The position numbers were made by a program, and so were the translations under genes. The notes beneath the pieces are model-generated. The model had not been told where the DNA came from. It made no database searches and saw nothing but the letters and a program-made list of their open reading frames with translations. 64,000 bases of DNA from Qingrenia yutianensis (GTDB taxonomy: Bacteria; Bacillota; Clostridia; UMGS1810): contig NZ_JACRTE010000003.1 of NCBI RefSeq assembly GCF_014385105.1, forward strand, positions 62,001-126,000. Reading direction: 5' to 3'. Below, piece after piece: positions 38,639 through 46,911 of this stretch (positions are counted from its first letter, which is position 1; each line of letters begins with the position of its first letter).

Positions 38639-38654
38639 AGATTAGGAGGACGAA

Positions 38655-39095
38655 ATGGATATTTTAGAGCTTATAAGCGAGTTGGAGGAAAAAATAGACA
38701 GCAGTTTGGAAATACCTTTGATAAAAAAGGCGTTTGTCAATAAAGAGGAGCTTATGAATTTGGTGGGTGACATCAGCCTTCAGCTTCCCGACGAGGTGAG
38801 AATGGCGAAATCCATTGCCGAGGACAGAACGAGAATTCTTGCCGACGCGCAGAAACAGGCGGATTTGATTATCAAAAACGCGGAGCAGAAAATCATCTCG
38901 ATGGTGGACGAGCACGAAATTACAAAACGCGCAAACGAGCAGGCTAACGAAATCATCGCAAAGGCGCAGAAAAACGCGCGCGACATCAGAATCGGAACTT
39001 TGGAATATTCCGACAACCTTTTATCTCAACTTGACAATACATTAAAAGCAATGGGCGAATCCGTAAACAAAAGCAGGTCGGATTTGCGTAAATAA
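38655..39095 (+). CDS. Coiled-coil protein of unknown function downstream of coaD
   Basis: A 146-residue acidic, mostly helical protein. Residues about 50-125 show long heptad-like stretches rich in Ala, Glu, Lys and Gln (KQADLIIKNAEQKII, ANEQANEIIAKAQKNA), similar in texture to ATP-synthase b/H-type stalk subunits. Proteins of this type occur after coaD in clostridia, often labelled ATPase on that similarity alone. No catalytic motif or membrane segment is visible. AGGAGG is 6 nt upstream of the ATG. Confidence 0.7.
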   Translation: MDILELISELEEKIDSSLEIPLIKKAFVNKEELMNLVGDISLQLPDEVRMAKSIAEDRTRILADAQKQADLIIKNAEQKIISMVDEHEITKRANEQANEIIAKAQKNARDIRIGTLEYSDNLLSQLDNTLKAMGESVNKSRSDLRK

Positions 39096-39102
39096 GAAAG
39101 AA

Positions 39103-39149
39103 AAAAGGGGTTTTGGGGAGCTTTTCCCCGAAACCTTTTGCAATTTTTA
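39103..39149 (+). terminator. Hairpin between the coaD operon and proBA
   Basis: An 11-bp stem with one T-G pair (39109-39119 with 39125-39135) flanked by A and T runs, followed by CAATTTTTAT. It may be a terminator or an attenuator ahead of proB; I see no clear promoter in the 67-bp gap, so some readthrough is likely. Confidence 0.55.
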
Positions 39150-39162
39150 TAAGGAGAAAACA

Positions 39163-39966
39163 ATGAATTATCTCGACAATGTTAAAAGAGTGGTTGTGAA
39201 GGTGGGCACGTCAACGCTCACATATGAGAGCGGAAGTCTTAATATCCGAACAATCGAAAAGCTTGTAAAAGTGCTTTCCGACCTCAAAAACCGCGGACTT
39301 GAAATTGTGCTTGTTTCGAGCGGTGCGGTGGGTGTCGGTATGGGCAAAGTCGGCTTTTCAAAAAAGCCCGACGAGCTTGACAAAAAACAGGCGCTTGCGG
39401 CAATCGGTCAGTGCGAACTGATGAATTTTTACGATTCGCTTTTTTCGCATTACGGTCACACCGTCGCACAGTTGCTTCTCACAAAAGACGTTATCTCGGA
39501 CGGAAACCGATACAAAAACGCAAAAAGCACGCTTGAAAATCTGTTTGCGATGTCGGCGGTTCCCATCATAAACGAAAATGACCCAATTTCGACCGAACAG
39601 CTTGAATTCGGCGACAACGATACGCTTTCGGCTTATGTTGCCGAGCTGGTGGGCGCCGACCTTCTTATAATTCTTACCGATATTGACGGACTTTACGACA
39701 AAAATCCTCGAAAATATTCCGATGCGAAAATCATTGACACGGTTTACAAAATCGACGAAAAAATTGAAAAATGCGCGGGCGGCGAGGGGTCAAACCGCGG
39801 TACGGGCGGTATGATCACAAAAATCCACGCGGCGAAAATCGCAACGGACGCCGGCGCGGATATGATTATCGCAAGCGGTAAAAACCCGTATATCCTCTAC
39901 GAAATTTTTGACGGCGAGAAAAAAGGCACGCTTTTTGTGTCGGAGTTTAAGGGGGAGAAAAAATGA
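39163..39966 (+). CDS. proB: Glutamate 5-kinase
   Basis: First enzyme of proline synthesis (glutamate plus ATP to glutamyl-5-phosphate). 267 residues of amino-acid-kinase fold: VVVKVGTSTLT at the start, VSSGAVGVGMG, INENDPIS, and GTGGMITKIHAA near the end. The C-terminal PUA domain of longer relatives is absent. AAGGAG lies 7 nt upstream. Its stop region overlaps proA (ATGA), so the two are coupled. Confidence 0.95.
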   Translation: MNYLDNVKRVVVKVGTSTLTYESGSLNIRTIEKLVKVLSDLKNRGLEIVLVSSGAVGVGMGKVGFSKKPDELDKKQALAAIGQCELMNFYDSLFSHYGHTVAQLLLTKDVISDGNRYKNAKSTLENLFAMSAVPIINENDPISTEQLEFGDNDTLSAYVAELVGADLLIILTDIDGLYDKNPRKYSDAKIIDTVYKIDEKIEKCAGGEGSNRGTGGMITKIHAAKIATDAGADMIIASGKNPYILYEIFDGEKKGTLFVSEFKGEKK

Positions 39967-41213
39967 GTGAAAACTGCGTTGAAATTTTAGGAAAAAAGGC
40001 AAGACAAGCGGAAAAATTCTTGAATACCGTGTCACAGAATTTAAAAAATGACGCGCTTTTGAGCATTGCGGACGCGCTTGTGAAAAATACGGAATTTATA
40101 CTTTTCGAAAATAAAAAAGACGTTGAAAACGCGCAGGCGAACGGCATAAGCAAGGCTATGTGCGACCGTCTTGCGCTTACATCAGAGCGCATAAAAGGCA
40201 TTGCGGACGGCGTTAAAAAGGTTGCGGATTTGCCCGACCCGATTGGCGGTGCGGACTTTATGACAAAGCGCCCGAACGGTCTTGTTATCGCGAAAAGACG
40301 CGTTCCGCTCGGCGTTGTGGGCGTGATTTACGAGGCGCGCCCGAACGTTACGGTTGACACCGCAGTGCTTTGTTTAAAATCGTCCAACGCGGTGATTTTG
40401 CGCGGCGGAAAAGAGGCGGTAAACTCAAATCTTGCGCTCGCAAAAATTATGCAGGACGCGATTTCGCCCCTCGGTTTTCCCGACGGCACAATTTCGCTCG
40501 TTCCCGATACCTCGCGTGACAGCGCAAACGCTATGATGACGGCGAATGAGTACATTGACGTTCTTATTCCGCGCGGAGGTGCGTCGCTGATAAATGCGGT
40601 GGTGAAAAACGCGACCGTGCCCGTAATTCAGACGGGTGTGGGAAATTGTCACGCGTATGTTGACGACGAGTGTGATTTCGATATGGCGGTTGATATTATC
40701 GTGAACGCGAAAACAAGCCGTCCGTCAGTGTGCAACGCGCTCGAAACGGTGCTGATTAACAAAAATATCGACAAAAGTTTTTATAAAAAACTGGAGGACG
40801 CGCTTCGTGCGAAAAACGTTGAAATCCGCGGCTGCGACGAGTGTTTGAAAGTTTTTGAAACCGCGAAAAAGGCGACGGAGGACGACTACAAATATGAATT
40901 TTTGGACTATATTATCGCGGTGAAAATTGTGGACGGTATGGACGAGGCGCTTGCGCATATTGATAAATACGGCACGAAACATTCCGAGGTTATCATAACC
41001 GAAAATTACGAAAAAGCGAATAAATTTCTCGATTCGGCGGACGCGGCGGCGGTGTACGTCAATGCGTCAACGCGCTTTACCGACGGCGGTGAGTTCGGGC
41101 TCGGCGCGGAAATCGGCATAAGCACGCAGAAAATGCACGCGCGCGGTCCTATGGGACTTAATGAGCTGACGAGCTATAAATACGTCGTTTACGGCAACGG
41201 TCAAATCAGATAA
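39963..41213 (+). CDS. proA: Glutamate-5-semialdehyde dehydrogenase (gamma-glutamyl phosphate reductase)
   Basis: Second step of proline synthesis, using NADPH. 416 residues, full length. The catalytic Cys lies in RPSVCNALET, and the family segments RVPLGVVGVIYEARPNVT and the closing GPMGLNELTSYKY are intact. The ATG overlaps the proB stop. Tandem terminators follow. Confidence 0.96.
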   Translation: MSENCVEILGKKARQAEKFLNTVSQNLKNDALLSIADALVKNTEFILFENKKDVENAQANGISKAMCDRLALTSERIKGIADGVKKVADLPDPIGGADFMTKRPNGLVIAKRRVPLGVVGVIYEARPNVTVDTAVLCLKSSNAVILRGGKEAVNSNLALAKIMQDAISPLGFPDGTISLVPDTSRDSANAMMTANEYIDVLIPRGGASLINAVVKNATVPVIQTGVGNCHAYVDDECDFDMAVDIIVNAKTSRPSVCNALETVLINKNIDKSFYKKLEDALRAKNVEIRGCDECLKVFETAKKATEDDYKYEFLDYIIAVKIVDGMDEALAHIDKYGTKHSEVIITENYEKANKFLDSADAAAVYVNASTRFTDGGEFGLGAEIGISTQKMHARGPMGLNELTSYKYVVYGNGQIR

Positions 41214-41217
41214 ATAA

Positions 41218-41283
41218 CAAAAATCCTATCAAATAACAGGATTTTCGGCAGAAAAAACTCTGTTCATATGAACAGAGTTTTTT
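41218..41283 (+). terminator. Tandem hairpins after proBA
   Basis: A weaker hairpin (AAAATCCT and AGGATTTT arms, 41218-41244) is followed by a 32-bp perfect palindrome (41252-41283) with A-rich and T-rich ends, able to act in both directions between proA and the convergent CBS gene. Confidence 0.85.
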
Positions 41284-41319
41284 ATTTCACTTCGTTTTAA
41301 ATTTACTTCGTTTTTTACT

Positions 41320-41733
41320 TCACTTCGATATTTCGCAGATTGCCTCGGCGATTTCCGCGTTAAATCCGCTTTGCGTTGCAATGTCGCCGATTGAGAGCAT
41401 ACCCACAAGTTCGTTTTTCTCTATCACGGGCACACGTCTGATTTTGTCAGTGCCGAGCCGTTTCACCGCGTCTTTTATGTCGGTGTCGGGCGTGATTTTT
41501 TCAACCTCGGTGGTCATAATGTCTTTAACCTTCATCTCGCACGCGTCTTTTCCGCGCGAAACCGTCCGCAAAACAATGTCGCGGTCGGTCACAATGCCGT
41601 CAACCGTGTTTTTTTCGCTTACCACGGGCAGTGCGCCGATGTTGTGCGCCTGCATAACGCGCGCCGCCTCGCATACCGTATCTTCACCCGTCACCGAAAT
41701 GGCAGGATTTGTCATAATGTCACGTACTTTCAA
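41320..41733 (-). CDS. Tandem CBS-domain protein
   Basis: A 137-residue cytosolic protein made of two CBS motifs (about 5-60 and 72-128), each with the typical V-x-DIM opening and IVTDRDIV or MLSIGDIA closing. Such pairs bind adenine nucleotides and act as energy or ligand sensors. I place the start at TTG 41733 (LKVRDIM); the upstream extension runs into the queG end and lacks CBS features. An ATG 15 nt further in is possible. It is last of a leftward group ttcA-like, queG, CBS. Confidence 0.82.
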   Translation of the reverse strand: MKVRDIMTNPAISVTGEDTVCEAARVMQAHNIGALPVVSEKNTVDGIVTDRDIVLRTVSRGKDACEMKVKDIMTTEVEKITPDTDIKDAVKRLGTDKIRRVPVIEKNELVGMLSIGDIATQSGFNAEIAEAICEISK

Positions 41734-41770
41734 AAATAACACCGCTTTCTTTATAAAAATTTTTGCGGTA

Positions 41771-42568
41771 TTATTTTTCGCTTTTTCCGTCCTTAATATA
41801 CGACAAATTTCTCTCGACAACTTTCTTTCCGCGCCACGCAAACGCGCGTTCACCGTATTTTTTTAAAAATTCTTTATTTGAAAGATTTGCCAAGTCTTCA
41901 TATTCAAGTTTTGTTATGAGATTTTTTGTAAATGCGTCAAAGTGTGACTTTTTTGCATTTTTGTTGTGAGGGCAAACGTCCTGACAAATATCGCAACCGA
42001 AAACGGAATTGTTTTCTTTAATCATTGCAATCTCATTGCATTGCAGTTCGCCTTTTTTCTGCGTTACATTTGAAAGGCATTTGTCAGCGTCAATGGTAAA
42101 ATCGCCTCTCACCGCGCCCGCAGGACAGGCGTTTTTGCACGCCATACACCTTTTGCAGACGGTGTTTACAGGCGCTGAATATTCAAAATCTTCGTTGCAG
42201 AAAATATAGCCGATAAAAAAATACGAGCCGTATTCTTCGTTTATAATCAGCGAATTTATGCCGTAAAACCCAAGACCGCAACGGTGCGCAATTTTTCGGT
42301 CGTCGTTTTTGCCGATGTCGCAGAAAATTTCAAAACCGTTCAATCCGAGTGCGTCGGCAAGACGGGAAAGAGTTCGCGCAACAACCTTGTGATAGTCTAA
42401 TCCAAAGCAGTATTTTGAAATGTTCGCACCGTCGATTTTTCCTGTATAATAAGGAAAAACGGCGGCAATGACCGATTTGAAATTTTGATTAAAGTCCTTT
42501 GCGGAGCAAAAGCCGACCTTGTCAAGACCGAGCTTTTTTGCCTCGGCGATAACTTTGGAATTTTCCAT
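41771..42568 (-). CDS. queG: Epoxyqueuosine reductase-like iron-sulfur protein (QueG family)
   Basis: Cobalamin-dependent last step of queuosine synthesis in tRNA. 265 residues, shorter than the roughly 380-residue E. coli enzyme and lacking its C-terminal HEAT-like repeats. Both 4Fe-4S motifs are complete: CKRCMACKNACP (about 135-146) and CDICQDVCP (about 192-200). The CGLGFYGINSLIINEEYGS segment corresponds to the substrate-binding loop. The start ATG lies 4 bp after the ttcA-like stop. Because it is short, a related ferredoxin-type reductase is a minor alternative. Confidence 0.85.
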   Translation of the reverse strand: MENSKVIAEAKKLGLDKVGFCSAKDFNQNFKSVIAAVFPYYTGKIDGANISKYCFGLDYHKVVARTLSRLADALGLNGFEIFCDIGKNDDRKIAHRCGLGFYGINSLIINEEYGSYFFIGYIFCNEDFEYSAPVNTVCKRCMACKNACPAGAVRGDFTIDADKCLSNVTQKKGELQCNEIAMIKENNSVFGCDICQDVCPHNKNAKKSHFDAFTKNLITKLEYEDLANLSNKEFLKKYGERAFAWRGKKVVERNLSYIKDGKSEK

Positions 42569-42571
42569 ATT

Positions 42572-43300
42572 TTACCTCTGTTTTTTGTCGGGCAAAATCC
42601 AGCCCTCCATACCCGAAGTTTTTATCGCGTTGAAAATCCGGTCTTTAAAATGGTGGTCGAGCCTGTCTTTTTCGTTGACAAATTCTTTCATTTCCTGACG
42701 TTTTGTGTATCCGTCGGCAGGGCAGGGATTTTTGCAAACGGGCATATTAAGCCGTTTTGCCGCACCGCGGATTATGCTTTCGGGGGTGTAAATAAGCGGA
42801 CGGATAAGGTAAATATCCTTTCTGTCAAGGTGGGTAACGGGCGAGAAACAGTTAATTCTGCCCTCGTAAAAAAGGCTTAAAAAGAAAGTTTCTATGACGT
42901 CCTCGTTGTGATGCCCGAGCGCAACCTTGTTACAGCCGTTTTCCTTTGCGGCGCTGTTAATCGCACCGCTTCGGAGGCGCGCGCAGAGCGAGCAGGGATT
43001 GGATTCGCTGCGAATGTCAAAAACCACCTGTTTGATATTTGTTTTTACAACCTTGTATTCAATGCCTTTTTGTGCGCACATTTCGGCAACCGGCGAATAG
43101 TCGCTTTCGCTGTATCCCAAGTCGAGCGTTATTCCCATAAAATCGAACTTTTTGGGATAAAACATTTTAAGATGGTAAAACATATTCAAAAGAATAAGCG
43201 AATCTTTTCCGCCCGACACTCCGACCGCGATTTTGTCGCCGTCTGAAATCATATTGTAGTCCTCAATGGCGCGTCTTGCGCAGCTTAAAATTTTTTTCAT
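42572..43300 (-). CDS. TtcA-family tRNA 2-thiolation ATPase
   Basis: A 242-residue PP-loop enzyme. The ATP-binding SGGKDSL is at about residue 32. The cysteine pair CSLC lies in SNPCSLCARLRSGAIN with a further Cys in KNPCPADG, as in TtcA, which holds a 4Fe-4S cluster to make 2-thiocytidine at tRNA position 32. I start at ATG 43300, which follows GGGAG by 8 nt; the longer reading enters the tRNA terminator region. It is 42 bp downstream of that terminator and could be served by readthrough from the tRNA promoter. Distinction from other TtcA paralogues is not possible by eye. Confidence 0.87.
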   Translation of the reverse strand: MKKILSCARRAIEDYNMISDGDKIAVGVSGGKDSLILLNMFYHLKMFYPKKFDFMGITLDLGYSESDYSPVAEMCAQKGIEYKVVKTNIKQVVFDIRSESNPCSLCARLRSGAINSAAKENGCNKVALGHHNEDVIETFFLSLFYEGRINCFSPVTHLDRKDIYLIRPLIYTPESIIRGAAKRLNMPVCKNPCPADGYTKRQEMKEFVNEKDRLDHHFKDRIFNAIKTSGMEGWILPDKKQR

Positions 43301-43336
43301 TGCAAAAACTCCCGAAAATATGTAAAATTTTTGAAT

Positions 43337-43370
43337 ATTAAAAATTCCCCACACTTTTGTGTGAGGAATT
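43337..43370 (-). terminator. Terminator after tRNA-Gly
   Basis: A 12-bp stem with one mismatch or G-T pair (43359-43370 with 43343-43354) and TTTT loop; reading leftward it is followed by TTTTTAAT. Confidence 0.75.
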
Positions 43371-43372
43371 TG

Positions 43373-43447
43373 TGGAGCGGAAGACGAGATTCGAACTCGC
43401 GACGTTCACCTTGGCAAGGTGACGCTCTACCACTGAGCCACTCCCGC
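43373..43447 (-). tRNA. tRNA-Gly (anticodon GCC)
   Basis: Complete cloverleaf of 75 nt with encoded CCA. The acceptor stem GCGGGAG pairs with CTTCCGC (one G-T pair). The D arm contains GCTCAGTGGTAGAGC, the anticodon loop is TTGCCAA, and the T arm has GTTCGAATC. Discriminator base T. Confidence 0.97.
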
Positions 43448-43450
43448 GAA

Positions 43451-43501
43451 TGCAACCGTACATTAAAGACGGTAACAGCCGTCAATCAGTGTACTGTTGC
43501 A
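43451..43501. repeat. Nested inverted repeat between tRNA-Gly and its promoter
   Basis: Outer arms TGCAACCGTACA (43451-43462) and TGTACTGTTGCA (43490-43501) pair with one mismatch; an inner hairpin GACGG (43468-43472) / CCGTC (43479-43483) lies inside. It overlaps the expected transcription start and leader of the tRNA. Confidence 0.6.
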
Positions 43502-43529
43502 TTATACCAACTTTTGTTTGATTTGTCAA
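43501..43529 (-). promoter_or_regulatory. Perfect-consensus promoter of tRNA-Gly
   Basis: On the minus strand TTGACA (43524-43529), 17 bp and TATAAT (43501-43506). Confidence 0.88.
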
Positions 43530-43566
43530 TACCTAAATTGAAATTTGTGTATAAAATTTCGGCATT

Positions 43567-43686
43567 TTATCTGTTGTTCTGGTTATTCTGGCTGTTGTTC
43601 TGATTATTCTGATTGTTTTTGTTCTGGTTGTTATTCTGGTTGTTTTTGTTTTGATTGTTGTTCTGATTATTATTCTGGTTCGACAT
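43567..43686 (-). CDS. 39-residue Asn/Gln-rich protein
   Basis: An ATG at 43686 opens a 39-codon frame ending in TAA at 43567-43569. The product begins MSNQNNNQNNN and consists almost only of Asn and Gln in an irregular N-N-Q pattern, with two Lys, one Ser and a final Arg. The ribosome site GGAGGTGAT (43691-43699 on the forward strand) is complementary to nine bases of the 16S rRNA 3' end and is spaced about 8 nt from the ATG, among the strongest in the window. No cysteine, membrane segment or known domain is present. A Cys-rich reading on the opposite strand is an artefact of the repeat. Function unknown; a spore- or stress-associated low-complexity protein is one possibility. Confidence 0.72.
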   Translation of the reverse strand: MSNQNNNQNNNQNKNNQNNNQNKNNQNNQNNSQNNQNNR

Positions 43687-43757
43687 TAAAATCACCTCCC
43701 TGGTTTCTAAATATATTGTGGACGGCAAAACAGAAATTTATACAAAAAAATGAAAAA

Positions 43758-43791
43758 TGTATTTTTATGCAAAATTTATAATAAATATGCA
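43758..43791. promoter_or_regulatory. Pair of ArgR-box-like sites upstream of argD
   Basis: TGTATTTTTATGCA (43758-43771) and the weaker ATAATAAATATGCA (43778-43791) lie 20 bp apart centre to centre. They resemble the Bacillus ARG-box core TGAATAAAAATGCA. The first is identical to a site at 57023 upstream of argC. Confidence 0.6.
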
Positions 43792-43835
43792 AAAAATCTT
43801 TGTATATGTTTTTAACTTTAATACAAAATTACCTA

Positions 43836-43870
43836 TTGATTTTGTTAGTGATATGTTGTATAATTATTCA
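43836..43870 (+). promoter_or_regulatory. argD promoter with overlapping ArgR-box-like operator
   Basis: TTGATT (43836-43841), 17 bp, TATAAT (43859-43864). The palindromic TGTATAATTATTCA (43857-43870) overlaps the -10 box and differs at one position from TGAAT-N4-ATTCA, so arginine repression at the promoter is likely. Confidence 0.72.
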
Positions 43871-43888
43871 CATAAAGAGGTGGGATAT

Positions 43889-45085
43889 ATGAATTATACT
43901 TTAGATGAAATTATTGATATTGATAAAAAATACTATATGAACACGTTCGGCGGCAGAACGAAAGTTGCCTTTGAAAACGGCGAGGGAATTAAGCTTTTTT
44001 CAAAAAACGGCGAAGTTTTTTATGATTTTATGGCAGGTATCGCGGTTAACGCGCTGGGATACGGTCATAAAAAATACACCGATGCGCTGAAAAATCAAAT
44101 TGACAAGCTCATTCACACGTCGTCGCTTTATTACATTGAAAATCAGGCGGCCGCGGCAAAAATGCTCGTTGAAATGTCGGTATTTGACAAGTGCTTTTTC
44201 GCAAACAGCGGTGCCGAGGCGAACGAAGGCGCGATAAAGCTTGCGAGAAAATATTTCTATAATAAAGGCATTGACAAATACGAAATTATTTCGCTTAAAA
44301 ATTCGTTTCACGGACGTACGGTGACCACCGCGACCGCGACGGGACAGGAAAAATACAGAAAACCGTATTCACCGCTCACGCCGGGGTTTGAATATGCCGA
44401 AATCAACAATATCGGCAGTGTGAAAGAGAAAATTACACCGCACACCGCGGCGGTTATGCTTGAATTTATTCAGGGCGAAAGCGGAGTTAACGTCTGCACG
44501 GCGGAATTTATCGAGGGAATTAAAAAGCTTTGCGCCGAAAACAATATTTTGCTTATTGCCGATGAGGTTCAGACGGGAATGGGCAGAACGGGCAAAATGT
44601 TTGCGTATGAGCATTACAATATCGAGCCTGATATTATGACGCTTGCAAAAGCGCTGGGCGGAGGCGTTCCGATAGGCGCACTGCTTGCAAAAGACGAAAT
44701 CGCGTCAGCGTTCACGCCGGGCGACCACGGCACAACGTTCGGCGGAAACCCTTTATGCACGGGCGCGGCGATTGCGGTTATGAATATTTTTAAAGATGAA
44801 AAAATCGTTGAAAACAGCGCGGAAAACGGCAAATATTTTATGGAAAAACTCAAAAATCTTCCGCAAAAATTCATAAGCGAAATAAGAGGAAAAGGGCTTA
44901 TGATAGGCGTTCAGTTCAGCTCGCCGATTGCAGGAGAAATTAAAGCGAAACTTTTTGAAAACCATATTCTTGTCGGCGCGGTGGGGGGCGATATTCTGCG
45001 TATTTTACCGCCTCTTATCATCACGAAAGACGAAATAGATTTGTTTGTGAATACGCTTGAAAAAATTTTAACGGAGGAATTTTAA
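43889..45085 (+). CDS. argD: Acetylornithine aminotransferase
   Basis: PLP enzyme converting N-acetylglutamate semialdehyde to N-acetylornithine. 398 residues, class III aminotransferase. Visible marks are FANSGAEANEGAIKLARK, the FHGRT segment, and IADEVQTGMGRTGKMFA; the PLP-binding Lys is in MTLAKALGGGVPIGA. The ATG at 43889 has AAAGAGGTG upstream and lies downstream of the promoter; a longer frame reaching upstream starts before the promoter and is rejected. argF begins 1 bp after its stop. GabT-like function is less likely given the partner gene. Confidence 0.93.
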   Translation: MNYTLDEIIDIDKKYYMNTFGGRTKVAFENGEGIKLFSKNGEVFYDFMAGIAVNALGYGHKKYTDALKNQIDKLIHTSSLYYIENQAAAAKMLVEMSVFDKCFFANSGAEANEGAIKLARKYFYNKGIDKYEIISLKNSFHGRTVTTATATGQEKYRKPYSPLTPGFEYAEINNIGSVKEKITPHTAAVMLEFIQGESGVNVCTAEFIEGIKKLCAENNILLIADEVQTGMGRTGKMFAYEHYNIEPDIMTLAKALGGGVPIGALLAKDEIASAFTPGDHGTTFGGNPLCTGAAIAVMNIFKDEKIVENSAENGKYFMEKLKNLPQKFISEIRGKGLMIGVQFSSPIAGEIKAKLFENHILVGAVGGDILRILPPLIITKDEIDLFVNTLEKILTEEF

Positions 45086-45086
45086 A

Positions 45087-46034
45087 ATGGAACATTTAAT
45101 CAGCTTAAACGATCTTACACAAAAGGAAATTTTTGATATTTTAACGGTTGCGGAAAAGCTTAAGGACGAAAATAAAAAGGGCATAACGCATCACATTCTC
45201 GATGGCAAAACGCTGGGTATGATTTTCTCGAAATCGTCCACGCGCACAAGGGTGTCGTTCGAGGTCGGTATGTATCAGCTCGGCGGTCACGCGCTGTTTT
45301 TAAGCTCGAATGACATTCAGCTTGGACGCGGTGAGTGCATTTACGACACCGCAAACGTGCTTTCGCGCTATCTTGACGGAATTATGATAAGAACGTTTGC
45401 GCACAGCGACGTTATCGAGCTTGCAAAATACGGTCAAATTCCCGTAATCAACGCGCTCACAGACTATCTCCACCCGTGTCAGGTGCTTGCCGATTTGCTC
45501 ACAATCAAGGAGCATAAAGGCACGCTTAAAGGTCTTAAGCTTGCGTATCTCGGCGACGGCAACAATATGGCAAATTCGCTTTTGTACGGCTGCACAAAGG
45601 TTGGTATGAACATCTCGGTTGCGTCACCCGAAAAATACACCTGCCCGAGCGAGGTTATAGAAAACGCGAAAAACACCGCGAAAGAAACGGGCGTGACGGT
45701 TGAAATCACGACCGACGCGAAATCGGCAATAAAAGACGCGGACGTTGTGTATACCGACACGTGGATAAGTATGGGTCAGGAGGACCAGAAAGCCGAAAAA
45801 ATCAAGTTGTTCGGCGGTTATCAGGTTAACAAGGAATTGTTCTCGCTCGCAAAAGACGACGCAATTTTCCTCCATTGTCTGCCGGCGTACAGAGGTTATG
45901 AGGTCACCGAGGACGTTATCGACGGCAAAAATTCGGTTATTTTTGATGAGGCAGAAAACCGTCTGCACGCGCAGAAAGCCGTTATGGCGCTTCTTATGGG
46001 AAAAGAAAAAACGGTTGAGAAATATTTGAAATAA
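45087..46034 (+). CDS. argF: Ornithine carbamoyltransferase
   Basis: Forms citrulline from ornithine and carbamoyl phosphate. 315 residues. The carbamoyl-phosphate motif SSTRTR is at about residues 50-55, HPCQ is at about 131, and the ornithine-site HCLPAYRG is at about 265. A complete, ordinary anabolic OTC. It is coupled to argD. Confidence 0.96.
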   Translation: MEHLISLNDLTQKEIFDILTVAEKLKDENKKGITHHILDGKTLGMIFSKSSTRTRVSFEVGMYQLGGHALFLSSNDIQLGRGECIYDTANVLSRYLDGIMIRTFAHSDVIELAKYGQIPVINALTDYLHPCQVLADLLTIKEHKGTLKGLKLAYLGDGNNMANSLLYGCTKVGMNISVASPEKYTCPSEVIENAKNTAKETGVTVEITTDAKSAIKDADVVYTDTWISMGQEDQKAEKIKLFGGYQVNKELFSLAKDDAIFLHCLPAYRGYEVTEDVIDGKNSVIFDEAENRLHAQKAVMALLMGKEKTVEKYLK

Positions 46035-46078
46035 ACGGTTAGTTTGACGGGACAAAAACAGATAAGGAGAAAATTAAA

Positions 46079-46558
46079 ATGGTAAACGCAGGGTTTGAAA
46101 TCCGCAACGCGAGCGCGGACGACGCGGAAATGATACAAAAAATCACGCACGAGGCGTTTTCGTCATATGTAAAACTTGCAAATATCGACGGTTCGATTGC
46201 CGCGCTGGACGAGTCGCTTGACGACATTAAAAAGGATATAGGCGAAAAAATCGTGCTTGTCGCATACATCAACGGCGAGGTTGTGGGAAGCGTCCGCGTT
46301 GCCAAAACCGGTGACGACACCGCATATTTAAGCCGTTTCGGAGTGAGTCCGAAATTCCAAAACCTCGGCATAGGCAAGGCTCTTATGAATTTGGTGGACA
46401 TCAATATGCGCGTTCTCGGCGTAAAAAAACTTTATCTTCACACCGGCTCAAAAATTTCGTCACTGGTGACTTTCTACTACGGCAGAGGCTTTTATGTGGA
46501 GTCCACAAGCACCGACCGCGGATACATAAGGGCGCAGATGTGCAAGGAATACAAATAA
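46079..46558 (+). CDS. GNAT-family N-acetyltransferase
   Basis: A 159-residue GNAT protein. The acetyl-CoA loop is visible as RFGVSPKFQNLGIGKALM (Q-x-x-G-I-G), and a YGRGFYVES strand ends the fold. AAGGAG precedes the ATG by 9 nt. It follows argF after 44 bp with no terminator between, so it may be cotranscribed. An N-acetylglutamate synthase role is attractive in this position but not supported by a specific motif. Confidence 0.85.
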   Translation: MVNAGFEIRNASADDAEMIQKITHEAFSSYVKLANIDGSIAALDESLDDIKKDIGEKIVLVAYINGEVVGSVRVAKTGDDTAYLSRFGVSPKFQNLGIGKALMNLVDINMRVLGVKKLYLHTGSKISSLVTFYYGRGFYVESTSTDRGYIRAQMCKEYK

Positions 46559-46882
46559 TCTGTTAAAAACAGACGGTTTAGCCGCTCCTCAATAAGAAAG
46601 CATTGGTTTTGAAGCCGTCTTTTAAATTCATACTGCGTCAAAAACCTGCCATATGCGTCAGCATAATGACAGGTTTTATTTCTTGTCTGAATTGTAAAAT
46701 CCGATATTCAAAACTGCCTGCACCTTAAAAACAATATTTTTTGATGAATTTCAAGGCAAAAAAGCGAGTAATCCTGACGGATTGCGAGCTTTTTTAACGC
46801 AGAAAGGCGCGAAAAATATGTCTTTAAGGCAATGTTGTCTTATCGAGGAGTGGCTCTTCGTCTGTTTTTTGTGCGCAAAAGA
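46559..46882. other. Structured intergenic region with several hairpins
   Basis: No convincing gene. Hairpins are: AGACGG/CCGTCT arms around 46570-46620; a terminator-like stem AAAACCTG (46641-46648) with CAGGTTTT (46670-46677); a second, AAAAAAGC (46758-46765) with GCTTTTTT (46788-46795), containing an inner AATCC/GGATT pair; and CGAGGAG with CTCTTCG near 46850. A 22-codon frame inside has no other support. The layout could be a degenerate mobile repeat or terminators in series. Confidence 0.5.
46641..46680 (+). terminator. Terminator candidate of the argD-argF-GNAT unit
   Basis: An 8-bp stem (46641-46648 with 46670-46677), extendable with mismatches, followed by ATTTCTT. Confidence 0.6.
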
Positions 46883-46911
46883 TTGACGGCACGGGGATAA
46901 AATGGTATAAT
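46883..46911 (+). promoter_or_regulatory. Sigma-A promoter of the methyltransferase gene
   Basis: TTGACG (46883-46888), 17 bp, TATAAT (46906-46911), 36 bp before the ATG at 46947. Confidence 0.82.

Noticed and set aside
43331..43603. Rightward frame over the tRNA
   Set aside because: It runs through the antisense of tRNA-Gly and its promoter.
43545..43781. Cys-, Gly- and Tyr-rich rightward frame
   Set aside because: It is the opposite strand of the Asn/Gln codons; it has no ribosome site, while the leftward frame has an excellent one.
46818..46886. 22-codon frame in the hairpin-rich gap
   Set aside because: Begins MSLRQCC with only a weak ribosome site and overlaps hairpins and the downstream promoter; no independent support.
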